From positions 120,231 through 184,230 of the forward strand of contig JBKBUF010000005.1 in assembly GCA_046290815.1 (NCBI GenBank): DNA of 64,000 nucleotides, written 5' to 3'. The stretch is from JBKBUF01 sp046290815. GTDB taxonomy: Bacteria; Bacteroidota; Bacteroidia; Cytophagales; Cytophagaceae. This document shows, piece after piece, positions 7,041 through 14,973 of the stretch (positions within the stretch are counted from its first letter, which is position 1; every line of letters starts with the position of its first letter). The notes beneath the pieces are model-generated. The model was not told where the DNA came from. It ran no database searches and saw only the letters and a program-made list of their open reading frames with translations. A program made the translations under genes and the position numbers.

Positions 7041-9641
7041 TTACTGTTGATTCCAATCAGCAGGATCTTTCAGTTTGAAGATCAGTTGCTCGTCCTCCTC
7101 AATTCCTGAAAACTTCTTTGGTTTATATAATCTGGTAAATGTTTCTTTAGCCCGATCTGAATATAAAACATAGGGAATCCATATACATGCATATACTATG
7201 AGTCGAAACGTTGCCAGCCATTCCTGCATACTATCCTTGGCATCGATATAATCGTTAATCAAAATATTTTCAGCAACCAGAAAAACGATGTTATATGCCA
7301 GGTATGCCGGAAAAAGAACTCTGAAACTTGACCTTTTTTTGAAAAACAGAATAGCCACAAATACTGACAGAAATACCACCGAAATATTAAAACACATTTC
7401 AACAGGAATAAGCCATAAATAAATAGGATTATAGGTTACCAATGAAGGATCGGTAATGAGTTCCCATGAAGCAGTATTGAAATAAATATTTTCACTGAAC
7501 AGTTCAAAAGTCAACTTAAATGGAGTGAATATTACTCCTATTATCAATAATATAAGCCAGCCCCCTATATCTCTTGGTTCAAACACATTCACCGCAGGAG
7601 GGGTATCCCATCGGTAAAGAAAATATAAAACAGCAGAAAGAAATATTGAAAAGAGCATAGCAAGAATTACCATCGGATACAATATTTCAGAAGCTTCTGC
7701 CTCCACAAAAGGATCATTGTTGTAAAACAAAGCATAACCCAATTCATCGAGCGCTTCTTTTTGCTTTTTCGCAAAGTCCCTTACTTCAGATGCTTCAAGG
7801 AAGTCTTTAGTGAGATAACATCTGTAATCAACAGTAATTTTCCTGTCGTAATACTTCACTTTCTTCTCAAACTCAAAGCCCGGCCCGGTAATAGACTTTT
7901 GTTCTTCTGTCACATTCCACTCTTCAGGCAATTCAAAAATAATTTTATGTCTGATATCTAAGGGATAATTGAGCGCATAAGGCATTTTCCGGACAGGAGT
8001 AGATGGGCCCTTCATCTTGTCGCGAATGAAATTGGGAAAAACTTCACACTGAATATTCAGTGGTTTCGAAGTATCAGTAGCAAACCAGAAATTATCAAAT
8101 GCATACCTCTCCTTAGTGATAAATATGTTATTCTTCGGATCATCCTTAAAGGATAGTGGTTCTATCACTTCAATATTCGGATAAGCATTTGAATAATAAT
8201 CGAGATAATTTTTCTGTATATGTTCTAAGGCATTGGTTGAGAAATAATATCTCTGATTGTCTGCTTCATAATCGGTATATACGGTCTCTACCACCAGCTC
8301 GGTATTTCCACCAGGCTTTTCAACAATATATCTCTCTGTAATTGCAGTGTTGTCTTTTGCATAGTTCTCAATCTTCACCAGTTCGTTAAAACCATTGGCA
8401 AGAACGAGAGCATACCCGTACGCCGGAAAAAATCTTTGGTCGAAACTCCCACCCTGTAAACTCATTGTCGGGTCATACCAATACATTTTTCCTTTGAGCT
8501 CAACCATTACAATGCAATGGTTAAACTGATCAGGAGAAGGCAGGGAATGGATAATTTCCTTTCTTGAAGTAGTATTAACCAAAGCAGGATGTGCTGTAAT
8601 TTTCATTTTCTTCAGCATCGTGCATAACAACATGCTTTTACCTTTACAATCACCATACCTTTGATTGAACACTTTTTCAGCCGACTCAGGTATATACCCG
8701 CCTATCCCGGATTCAAGACCTGTATACCTGATTTTGTTCTGCACAAAATCAAGCGCAGCAGTTATTCTTTCTTCATCAGTTGCATTCTGGCTCTCGATTT
8801 CTTTAATAACACCGGGCAGTCCGCTTCCGAATGGTTCGGCAACTTTAAAATATTTGCCCACCCAGGTATGCAACTCTTCCCAGCTTTTATATTCAGAGAT
8901 TTCAACCCACGGAAACGGATTGAACCATCCCGGACAATCTTTATCCATAATCAAACCGGGAATATTTTCATTGTCCCAAATGTACTCGGTGATATTTCCT
9001 TTGTTTTTTATTATGGGAGAAGCAGCACCATTAAAGGATTTATAAGTCAGCTTACGTGCAGAAGGAGCAACTACCCTTACAAAATGTTTGTCCAGCTTTT
9101 CATAAAAGGAGAGATAAAAGTCTGCAAAAAACTTTTGTGAGAATACAGGATTTCTGCCTTTTACAGAATAAGAATACTCTACCACATCTCCTACCCTTGT
9201 ATCTTCTATTATAAGGTATGCCAGGTAACTACCATCGTAAATGAACTTCTCCTTTTGTGTTTCCCTTTGTATAACTTTTACCCTGGCAGGATCCAGTTTA
9301 TTGATAGTACGGCCATCTCTTTTTATTACCACTTTATGCAGAAATAATTTCTGAAAGGCAGGATCAAAATTTACGTTTACCTCTGAGGCATTTTGTATCC
9401 CTGCTTCTGAGGTAATTTTTCTGACAGCATGATAAAAATATGATTGCTCTTCGACATTAAATTGCAGGTCCCTTAATACTAATTTGAACCCATCTGTGTA
9501 GTTTTCATTAGAATTGTCTTCTCCTGAATACTCAACTTTTGCTACCCATGCAGGTTCTGAAGTAACATTAAACAGACTCTGTGAGAATAATGAAAAAGCA
9601 GAGAAAAGAATAACTGAAAGAAGGAGAAGAATATATTTCAT
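7041..9641 (-). CDS. DUF3857-transglutaminase-like-DUF2569 membrane protein
   Basis: 866 residues with a signal peptide (residues 1-20, ending SLFS). Residues about 50-250 match the DUF3857 pattern of periplasmic domains paired with transglutaminase-like folds. The transglutaminase core has a plausible triad: Cys332 in 'RYGDCKGKSM', His375 in 'FNHCIV' and Asp390 in 'YWYDPT'. A transmembrane helix at about 665-685 is followed by a four-helix DUF2569-type membrane segment ('RDIGGWLILLIIGVIF'). The catalytic part should face the periplasm. Activity could be peptidase or acyl transfer; nothing here decides between them. It is the last gene after aspS on the same strand, but a terminator separates the two. 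Confidence 0.8.
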   Translation of the reverse strand: MKYILLLLSVILFSAFSLFSQSLFNVTSEPAWVAKVEYSGEDNSNENYTDGFKLVLRDLQFNVEEQSYFYHAVRKITSEAGIQNASEVNVNFDPAFQKLFLHKVVIKRDGRTINKLDPARVKVIQRETQKEKFIYDGSYLAYLIIEDTRVGDVVEYSYSVKGRNPVFSQKFFADFYLSFYEKLDKHFVRVVAPSARKLTYKSFNGAASPIIKNKGNITEYIWDNENIPGLIMDKDCPGWFNPFPWVEISEYKSWEELHTWVGKYFKVAEPFGSGLPGVIKEIESQNATDEERITAALDFVQNKIRYTGLESGIGGYIPESAEKVFNQRYGDCKGKSMLLCTMLKKMKITAHPALVNTTSRKEIIHSLPSPDQFNHCIVMVELKGKMYWYDPTMSLQGGSFDQRFFPAYGYALVLANGFNELVKIENYAKDNTAITERYIVEKPGGNTELVVETVYTDYEADNQRYYFSTNALEHIQKNYLDYYSNAYPNIEVIEPLSFKDDPKNNIFITKERYAFDNFWFATDTSKPLNIQCEVFPNFIRDKMKGPSTPVRKMPYALNYPLDIRHKIIFELPEEWNVTEEQKSITGPGFEFEKKVKYYDRKITVDYRCYLTKDFLEASEVRDFAKKQKEALDELGYALFYNNDPFVEAEASEILYPMVILAMLFSIFLSAVLYFLYRWDTPPAVNVFEPRDIGGWLILLIIGVIFTPFKLTFELFSENIYFNTASWELITDPSLVTYNPIYLWLIPVEMCFNISVVFLSVFVAILFFKKRSSFRVLFPAYLAYNIVFLVAENILINDYIDAKDSMQEWLATFRLIVYACIWIPYVLYSDRAKETFTRLYKPKKFSGIEEDEQLIFKLKDPADWNQQ

Positions 9642-9667
9642 TAAGACAGATGAATAGGTGAAAGAAA

Positions 9668-9697
9668 AGGACTGCTAACAATTTCGTAAGCAGTCCT
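9668..9697 (-). terminator. Intrinsic terminator of aspS
   Basis: Perfect 9-bp stem AGGACTGCT (9668-9676) / AGCAGTCCT (9689-9697). On the minus strand it is followed by TTTTCTTT. It is located just after the aspS stop codon. Confidence 0.8.
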
Positions 9698-9704
9698 GAA
9701 TATG

Positions 9705-11462
9705 TTATTTAAGCTGTCCGCTTTTTATTCCGATGTGAAGTTCTTCCAGCTGAGCATCTGCAATAGGAGACGGCGAGTCAATCATCACATCTCTGCCTGC
9801 ATTATTTTTAGGGAAAGCAATAAAATCTCTGATGGAATCAGAACCGCCGAAAAGTGAACAAAGCCTGTCGAATCCGAAAGCCAGTCCACCATGCGGAGGC
9901 GCTCCATATTCAAAAGCATCCATCAAAAATCCGAACTGTGCTTTTGCTTCTTCATCTGAGAATCCAAGCATGGCAAACATTTTTGCCTGCAATTCTTTAT
10001 TGTAAATTCTTATAGATCCTCCTCCAACTTCCACGCCGTTGATCACCATATCGTAGGCATTGGCTCTCACAGCTCCAGGATTGGAGTCAAGTAGGGAAAT
10101 ATCTTCCGGTTTAGGTGAAGTGAAAGGATGGTGCATTGCAAAATACCTCTTTTCATCTTCGTTGTACTCCAGTAGAGGGAAGTCGATTACCCACAAACAG
10201 GAGAAGGTATTTTTATCTCTTAAGCCAAGACGCTTACCCATTTCGAGTCTTAATTCATTTAAAGCTCCTCTCGTATGCTTAGCCTCTCCGGATAGAACCA
10301 AAAGCAGATCACCCTGCTTTGCGCCCATCTTATCTGCCCAGGCTTTTAAATCAGCTTCTGAATAGAATTTATCAACCGATGATTTTATACTTCCGTCTTT
10401 ATTTATTCTCACATATACAAGTCCTTTTGCACCAATCTGCGGACGCTTTACAAATTCTGTCAGTTCGTCCACTTCCTTCCTTGTATATTCTGAACAACCT
10501 TCAGCAACAATACCTACTACCAGCTCAGCCTGATCAAAAACATTAAATCCTTTACCTTTTGCCACATCATTGAGCTCGGTAAATTTCATACCGAATCTTG
10601 TGTCCGGCTTATCAGAACCATAGTATTTCATAGCATCTGCATAGGTCATTCGGGGAAGGGAAGGAATTTCTATTCCCTTGATAACTTTAAACAAATGCTT
10701 TATAAGTCCTTCAAATGTATTGAGAATATCTTCCTGGGTAATGAAAGACATTTCACAATCTATCTGTGTAAACTCCGGTTGCCTGTCAGCTCTCAGGTCT
10801 TCATCTCTGAAGCATTTTACGATCTGGTAATATTTATCAAAGCCTGATACCATCAGTAACTGCTTAAATGTTTGTGGTGACTGTGGCAAAGCATAAAACT
10901 CTCCGGGATGCATACGGGAAGGAACTACAAAATCTCTGGCACCTTCCGGAGTAGACTTGATTAATACAGGAGTTTCTACTTCAAGAAAATTTAAGGAGTC
11001 AAGATACTTTCTGGATTCTATAGCTATCCTGTGTCTCAGTTCCAGGTTTTTTCTTACAATATTTCTTCTAAGATCAAGATATCTGTATTTCATTCTCAGA
11101 TCATCTCCTCCGTCAGTCTCATCTTCAATTAGAAATGGAGGAAGTTTTGCAGGATTTAGGATTGTAAGTTCAGTGGTTTTTATTTCTATATCCCCTGTAG
11201 GTATTTTATCATTTTTGGATACCCTTTCTATTACTTTTCCTTTAACCTGAATGACAAATTCTCTACCTAGTGTTCTTGCAGTTTCCACCACCTTTTTGTC
11301 GGAGTTTCCATCTATTAATAGTTGGGTGATTCCATATCTGTCTCTCAGGTCGATCCATACCATGGCTCCTTTGTCTCTGACTCTGGCAACCCATCCGCAC
11401 AGGATAACTTCTTTGTTTACATCAGCAATTCTTAATTCTCCGCAGGTGTTTGTTCTTAGCAT
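9705..11462 (-). CDS. aspS: Aspartyl-tRNA synthetase
   Basis: 585 residues, the normal length for the bacterial enzyme that charges tRNA(Asp). It has an N-terminal OB-fold anticodon-binding domain ('VILCGWVARVRDKG'). The class II catalytic core has motif 2 'FRDEDLRADRQPEF' (about residue 220) and motif 3 'GGLAFGFDRL' (about 530). A bacterial GAD insertion lies between about 300 and 410. The start ATG directly precedes the typical 'LRTNTCGELR'. It appears to be transcribed alone and ends in a strong hairpin. Its upstream region is unusual for carrying arrays of GTGTT octamers. Confidence 0.97.
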   Translation of the reverse strand: MLRTNTCGELRIADVNKEVILCGWVARVRDKGAMVWIDLRDRYGITQLLIDGNSDKKVVETARTLGREFVIQVKGKVIERVSKNDKIPTGDIEIKTTELTILNPAKLPPFLIEDETDGGDDLRMKYRYLDLRRNIVRKNLELRHRIAIESRKYLDSLNFLEVETPVLIKSTPEGARDFVVPSRMHPGEFYALPQSPQTFKQLLMVSGFDKYYQIVKCFRDEDLRADRQPEFTQIDCEMSFITQEDILNTFEGLIKHLFKVIKGIEIPSLPRMTYADAMKYYGSDKPDTRFGMKFTELNDVAKGKGFNVFDQAELVVGIVAEGCSEYTRKEVDELTEFVKRPQIGAKGLVYVRINKDGSIKSSVDKFYSEADLKAWADKMGAKQGDLLLVLSGEAKHTRGALNELRLEMGKRLGLRDKNTFSCLWVIDFPLLEYNEDEKRYFAMHHPFTSPKPEDISLLDSNPGAVRANAYDMVINGVEVGGGSIRIYNKELQAKMFAMLGFSDEEAKAQFGFLMDAFEYGAPPHGGLAFGFDRLCSLFGGSDSIRDFIAFPKNNAGRDVMIDSPSPIADAQLEELHIGIKSGQLK

Positions 11463-11470
11463 TTTGTTTT

Positions 11471-11582
11471 GTGTTAAGGTGTTAAAGTGTTAGGGTGTAA
11501 GAGTGTCAGGGTGTTAGTGAGATATGTTGTACTTGAACACATGAACACTTTAAAACATTAACACCTTGCTCTTTTACACTCT
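11471..11582. repeat. GTGTT-octamer array in inverted arrangement
   Basis: From 11471 to 11518 there are six head-to-tail octamers: GTGTTAAG, GTGTTAAA, GTGTTAGG, GTGTAAGA, GTGTCAGG, GTGTTAGT. From about 11530 to 11582 related octamers occur on the opposite strand (GTGTTCAA, GTGTTCAT, GTTTTAAA, GTGTTAAT). Together they form a large imperfect inverted repeat directly upstream of aspS. Confidence 0.75.
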
Positions 11583-11684
11583 TCAGGCACGAATTTAAGG
11601 ATAGTTATTTTATTCCTCAAATCCCATCAATAAGTCAGTAAATAAACCGTTTATAAGAAAAATTATCCTTTACCGAATATTAAT

Positions 11685-11699
11685 ATTTTGGTTTAAATT
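11685..11699 (+). promoter_or_regulatory. Shared 15-base upstream motif, copy 1
   Basis: ATTTTGGTTTAAATT lies 48 bases before the start of the exported protein gene at 11748. An identical 15-mer precedes the superoxide dismutase gene (12907-12921). It may be part of a promoter or an operator. Confidence 0.35.
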
Positions 11700-11747
11700 G
11701 CAGTTTGTTCAACAAATACAATTTGAAATTACCCTAAAACACTTAAA

Positions 11748-12377
11748 ATGAGCAGCATTTGTTTGATCTTACTCAGCCTCGTAAGTTTATTTGCCGAAGA
11801 ACCAAAACTGGTATCTACAAAAATTGTTGAAGGCGTACATGCGGGACTACCCAAAGATTTTTATCCTATGTCAGATGATGATATGGCCAGCAGATACCCT
11901 TCTACTAAAAGGCCTGTAGCTATGTATACCGATATTGACAGAATGGTAGATTTTGGCCTAAATGTATCCAAGGCAAAATTTCCCGGAAGTGATGTGATGA
12001 TTTTAAAAGAGTTTTACAAATCAACCATTCTCGAAACTTATGAGAAGGTAGATTTCATTAAAGACGGAATTGAGGAAATAAACGGAAAAAAATTTATTGT
12101 TTTTGAGTTTACTTCCTATGCAGATCAGACCAAAAAGTACAGCTATCTCCAATATGCACTTATAAATGGATTCGTTTACATATTTAATTTCACAAGTGCA
12201 GACAATGCAAAAGAAAAATGGCAACCTGTAGCAAATGCCATTATGAAAACCATCAAAATTGATGCGAAAAAATTGTATGAAGTTGCTCCTGCTAATCCTA
12301 AAGAACCTACCTTAAGAGGCAAGGCGGCCAAAGATGTGTTGATAGAGCAGAATCAGCGGAAGAAAAAGAACAAATAA
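11748..12377 (+). CDS. Hypothetical exported protein
   Basis: 209 residues; I do not recognise the family with confidence. A short hydrophobic N-terminus (residues 3-14, ending LFAEE) looks like a signal peptide with a weak n-region. The mature part is compact ('FVYIFNFTSADNAKEKWQPVANAIMKTIKI') and resembles the general shape of PsbP/DcrB-like alpha-beta proteins. The C-terminus is very basic (ends Gln-Arg-Lys-Lys-Lys-Asn-Lys). The stop is one base before the tadA start, so the two are probably one operon, though a functional connection is not evident. Confidence 0.65.
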   Translation: MSSICLILLSLVSLFAEEPKLVSTKIVEGVHAGLPKDFYPMSDDDMASRYPSTKRPVAMYTDIDRMVDFGLNVSKAKFPGSDVMILKEFYKSTILETYEKVDFIKDGIEEINGKKFIVFEFTSYADQTKKYSYLQYALINGFVYIFNFTSADNAKEKWQPVANAIMKTIKIDAKKLYEVAPANPKEPTLRGKAAKDVLIEQNQRKKKNK

Positions 12378-12378
12378 C

Positions 12379-12828
12379 ATGACCCTATCTGTATTTTCTG
12401 ATGAGCATTTTATGAAGGAAGCCTATAAAGAGGCCTTACTTGCTTATGAGGAGGAAGAAATACCTGTAGGAGCAGTGGTGGTTTGTAACAATAAAATTAT
12501 TGCCCGGGCACACAACCAGACTGAAAGGCTTAAAGATGTAACTGCCCATGCTGAAATGATTGCTATGACCTCCGCAAGCAATTATCTTGGCAATAAATAC
12601 CTGAATGAATGTGATATTTATGTCACCCTTGAGCCCTGTGTCATGTGTGCCGGAGCTTTATTCTGGGGGCAATTCAGACGGGTGATCTTCGGTGCTGCAG
12701 ATGAAAAAAGAGGATTTGAAAAAGTACCCTGTGCTTTACTCCATCCGAAAACGGAGATTATTAGAGGAATAATGGCAAAAGAATCTGAGACTCTGCTTAA
12801 AAAGTTTTTTTCCCGCCTTCGCGAATAA
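12379..12828 (+). CDS. tadA: tRNA-specific adenosine deaminase
   Basis: 149 residues. It converts the wobble adenosine of tRNA(Arg) ACG to inosine. The zinc/catalytic signature of the cytidine-deaminase fold is complete: His57-Ala58-Glu59 in 'TAHAEMIA' and Pro86-Cys87-Val-Met-Cys90 in 'EPCVMCAGAL'. The N-terminal 'FMKEAYKEALLAYEEEEIPVG' region (about residues 11-31) and the length fit TadA better than guanine deaminase. It starts one base after the preceding stop. Confidence 0.93.
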   Translation: MTLSVFSDEHFMKEAYKEALLAYEEEEIPVGAVVVCNNKIIARAHNQTERLKDVTAHAEMIAMTSASNYLGNKYLNECDIYVTLEPCVMCAGALFWGQFRRVIFGAADEKRGFEKVPCALLHPKTEIIRGIMAKESETLLKKFFSRLRE

Positions 12829-12906
12829 CTTCTTTACGGCTTTACCTAAACTTATTACTCATTTACAAGTTGGATTGAAATCCATTTAATTATAGCCAAT
12901 TTTAAA

Positions 12907-12923
12907 ATTTTGGTTTAAATTTG
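12907..12923 (+). promoter_or_regulatory. Candidate promoter of superoxide dismutase gene
   Basis: TAAATTTG at 12916-12923 fits the Bacteroidota -7 box TAnnTTTG and would give a leader of roughly 35 bases before the ATG at 12963. It overlaps the second copy of the 15-mer ATTTTGGTTTAAATT. I see no clear -33 TTTG at the usual spacing. Confidence 0.45.
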
Positions 12924-12962
12924 ATCGGAAAAATATGTTTAACCTTAACTTTTTATACTATT

Positions 12963-13592
12963 ATGGCATTTGAATTACCATCATTACCTTATGCTTCTGA
13001 TGCATTGGAACCACATATCGATAAAGCAACTATGGAAATCCATCATGGAAAGCACCATAACGCATATGTGACTAATCTTAACAAGGCTATCGAAGGAACT
13101 GACCTTGAAAAAAAATCACTTGAAGATATTTTGAAAAATATAAGCAAAGCATCTCCTGCTGTTCGTAACAATGGTGGTGGCCATTACAATCACTCATTGT
13201 TCTGGAAACTTCTGACTCCTAAAGGGCAGGGAAAACCATCGGGGGAGCTTGCTGCAGCAATTGACAAAAAATTCGGCTCTTTTGACAAATTCAAAGAGGA
13301 ATTCAGCAATGCCGGTGCAACTCGTTTCGGTTCAGGATGGGCATGGCTTGTTGTTGTTGACGGGGAATTAAAAGTAACTTCGACTCCTAATCAGGATAAT
13401 CCTCTGATGGATGTTGCAGAAGTAAAAGGGATACCTGTGCTCGGTCTTGACGTATGGGAGCATGCATACTATCTGAAATATCAAAACAAAAGACCCGATT
13501 ATATTGCTGCATTCTGGAATGTTGTCAACTGGGATGAAGTAGTTAAAAGATATCAGGAAGCTTTAAAACAGGTTAGTGTTGCAGTAATATAA
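12963..13592 (+). CDS. Superoxide dismutase, Fe/Mn family
   Basis: 209 residues. It dismutates superoxide to oxygen and hydrogen peroxide, probably in the cytoplasm. The metal ligands are all visible: His27 in 'MEIHHGKHH', His77 in 'HYNHSLFW', Asp163 and His167 in 'LDVWEHAYYL'. The 'GGGHYNHS' and 'NVVNWDEV' passages lean towards the Mn or cambialistic type, but metal choice cannot be fixed from sequence. The open frame extends upstream to 12921; the ATG at 12963 gives the standard 'AFELPSLPYASDAL' N-terminus. It ends in a strong bidirectional terminator shared with the convergent gene. Confidence 0.95.
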   Translation: MAFELPSLPYASDALEPHIDKATMEIHHGKHHNAYVTNLNKAIEGTDLEKKSLEDILKNISKASPAVRNNGGGHYNHSLFWKLLTPKGQGKPSGELAAAIDKKFGSFDKFKEEFSNAGATRFGSGWAWLVVVDGELKVTSTPNQDNPLMDVAEVKGIPVLGLDVWEHAYYLKYQNKRPDYIAAFWNVVNWDEVVKRYQEALKQVSVAVI

Positions 13593-13601
13593 TTACAAAT
13601 A

Positions 13602-13650
13602 AAGCAGTTGACAGCAGGCAAATTTGCCAATTGTCAACTGCTTCTTTTTA
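13602..13650. terminator. Bidirectional terminator
   Basis: AAGCAGTTGACA (13602-13613) pairs with TGTCAACTGCTT (13632-13643), followed by CTTTTTATC. An inner palindrome GGCAAATTTGCC lies in the loop. It sits between the convergent superoxide dismutase gene and the minus-strand acidic protein gene. Confidence 0.85.
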
Positions 13651-14259
13651 TCTTACCGGGTCACCCAACTCAATAACACTACTCTCATTTACCTGATCAA
13701 GGTTATCAAAATTCCCTTCGTAATTTACTGTTCCTGACCCATCCGGAGACTTTTGCACTTCAAGTATTTCATTTCCTTTATTGATATAATATTCATAAGA
13801 AACGTTACCATCTCTGTCGATAATTTTCCTATATGATTCTATATCGCTTTCAAAGTCTATTTTGGTGATGCCATCTCTTTTTTGCCGGTATCTGTAAATT
13901 ACATTTGAGTCTTCGTAATCAATTTTTCTGACTCCCGGTCTTACTGTTGCCCTATAGTTGATGTAATCCCCTGTCCACTCAATAAGATTTTCGCTTGCTG
14001 CAGACTCCTCCTCTGCTTCATCTGAGAATTCCTGACCACGGATACAGGAATAAAATTTCTGATCAGATGCTGATTCTTCCTTGAATGTAACATCATTGGG
14101 ATCGATATCACTTTCTGATCTTCTTTGCTGACCTTCGATTCCTGATTCAGATTCGAAATGCTCTGTCTGATTATTTTCCTGTGGCTCTGTCTGAGCAAAT
14201 GCTGTAAAACCAAGTCCCAGCCAGACAAGCATAAGTATTGCTGCTTTATTCATTTCCAT
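13648..14259 (-). CDS. Hypothetical secreted acidic repeat protein
   Basis: About 203 residues from the ATG at 14259; 14253 is equally possible. The longer frame from 14310 adds a non-signal-like stretch. The signal peptide is 'AAILMLVWLGLGFTAFAQ'. Next is a very acidic, Gln/Ser/Glu-rich linker of about 80 residues. The C-terminal half has at least two diverged copies of a Tyr-rich unit of about 25 residues: 'RKIDYEDSNVIYRYRQ' and 'TKIDFESDIESYRKII', then 'GNVSYEYYINKGNEI'. I do not recognise a family. The following upstream gene, thioredoxin-like and on the same strand, is 133 bases away, so co-function is possible but unproven. Confidence 0.6.
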   Translation of the reverse strand: MEMNKAAILMLVWLGLGFTAFAQTEPQENNQTEHFESESGIEGQQRRSESDIDPNDVTFKEESASDQKFYSCIRGQEFSDEAEEESAASENLIEWTGDYINYRATVRPGVRKIDYEDSNVIYRYRQKRDGITKIDFESDIESYRKIIDRDGNVSYEYYINKGNEILEVQKSPDGSGTVNYEGNFDNLDQVNESSVIELGDPVR

Positions 14260-14392
14260 CCCTGCATGTTCCCATAAATAAAACTGCCTGAGAAAGTGAA
14301 AGGTTCTCAATATTCAGAGTGCATCAGGATAATCCCTTGTTAGTTATTGATGCAGAATGAATTGGGGCCCTTACCAAGCCCCTCTAACATTT

Positions 14393-14884
14393 TCAGGAAT
14401 CAATTTTCTCTAATTGATCGACTATTTCCTGTTCCAAAGATCCGGGAGAGGGATTGACAATTCTTCCTGCTTCTTTGCCGTCTTTAAGAATTACAAATGT
14501 AGGAACACTATTAATGTCAAACTTTTCCTCCAGGGCCAGGTCTGAGGTAAAATCCCTGTCAATTAAATATAAAGGCGCTTGTTCTCTGTCAACTCCTGCT
14601 TCATCCATTATATTATAAAATTCAGGTACCAGCCTTCTTGTGTCAGGACACCATGTGCCTCCGAAAACAAGGATTTCAACACCATCCGGAACATTAAGCT
14701 GCTCTATCTGTTCTGCTTCAGGGGTATAAGCGTCATAATTCTGTTCAAACCAAATTTCCTTCTCTATCTCATTGACATCTGTAAATCCCGTCTGGGCTAT
14801 ACAGGCAGTATTAAACAGTAAGGCTATAAGGAAAACCGTTATTCCTGATAAGCCGATTTTATTAAATGCTTTCATAGTTCCCAT
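14393..14884 (-). CDS. Exported thioredoxin-fold protein with single active-site Cys
   Basis: 163 residues. A signal peptide or signal anchor covers about residues 9-30. The thioredoxin fold is clear from 'LVFGGTWCPDTRRLVPEF' and the cis-Pro loop 'SVPTFVILKDGKEAGR'. The usual CxxC is Cys79-Pro-Asp-Thr82, so the resolving Cys is missing. Such CxxT sites suggest an isomerase- or peroxidase-like mixed-disulfide role, not a dithiol oxidoreductase. A Met four residues in (14875) could be the true start. It is probably periplasmic. Confidence 0.8.
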   Translation of the reverse strand: MGTMKAFNKIGLSGITVFLIALLFNTACIAQTGFTDVNEIEKEIWFEQNYDAYTPEAEQIEQLNVPDGVEILVFGGTWCPDTRRLVPEFYNIMDEAGVDREQAPLYLIDRDFTSDLALEEKFDINSVPTFVILKDGKEAGRIVNPSPGSLEQEIVDQLEKIDS

Positions 14885-14973
14885 TTTTTGGGAATAACAA
14901 TATTTCTATCAGAAAGTACTCCGGCATAGTGGAACCGGTTCAGTAAAAGCTTTTAAAACTAGTATAGTATGGC

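Noticed and set aside
8661..9140. Plus-strand 159-residue frame inside the DUF3857 gene
   Set aside because: A shadow frame of a well supported minus-strand gene, with no recognisable domain.
12921..12962. Longer superoxide dismutase from a TTG
   Set aside because: The added residues do not match the family, and the region carries the promoter box.
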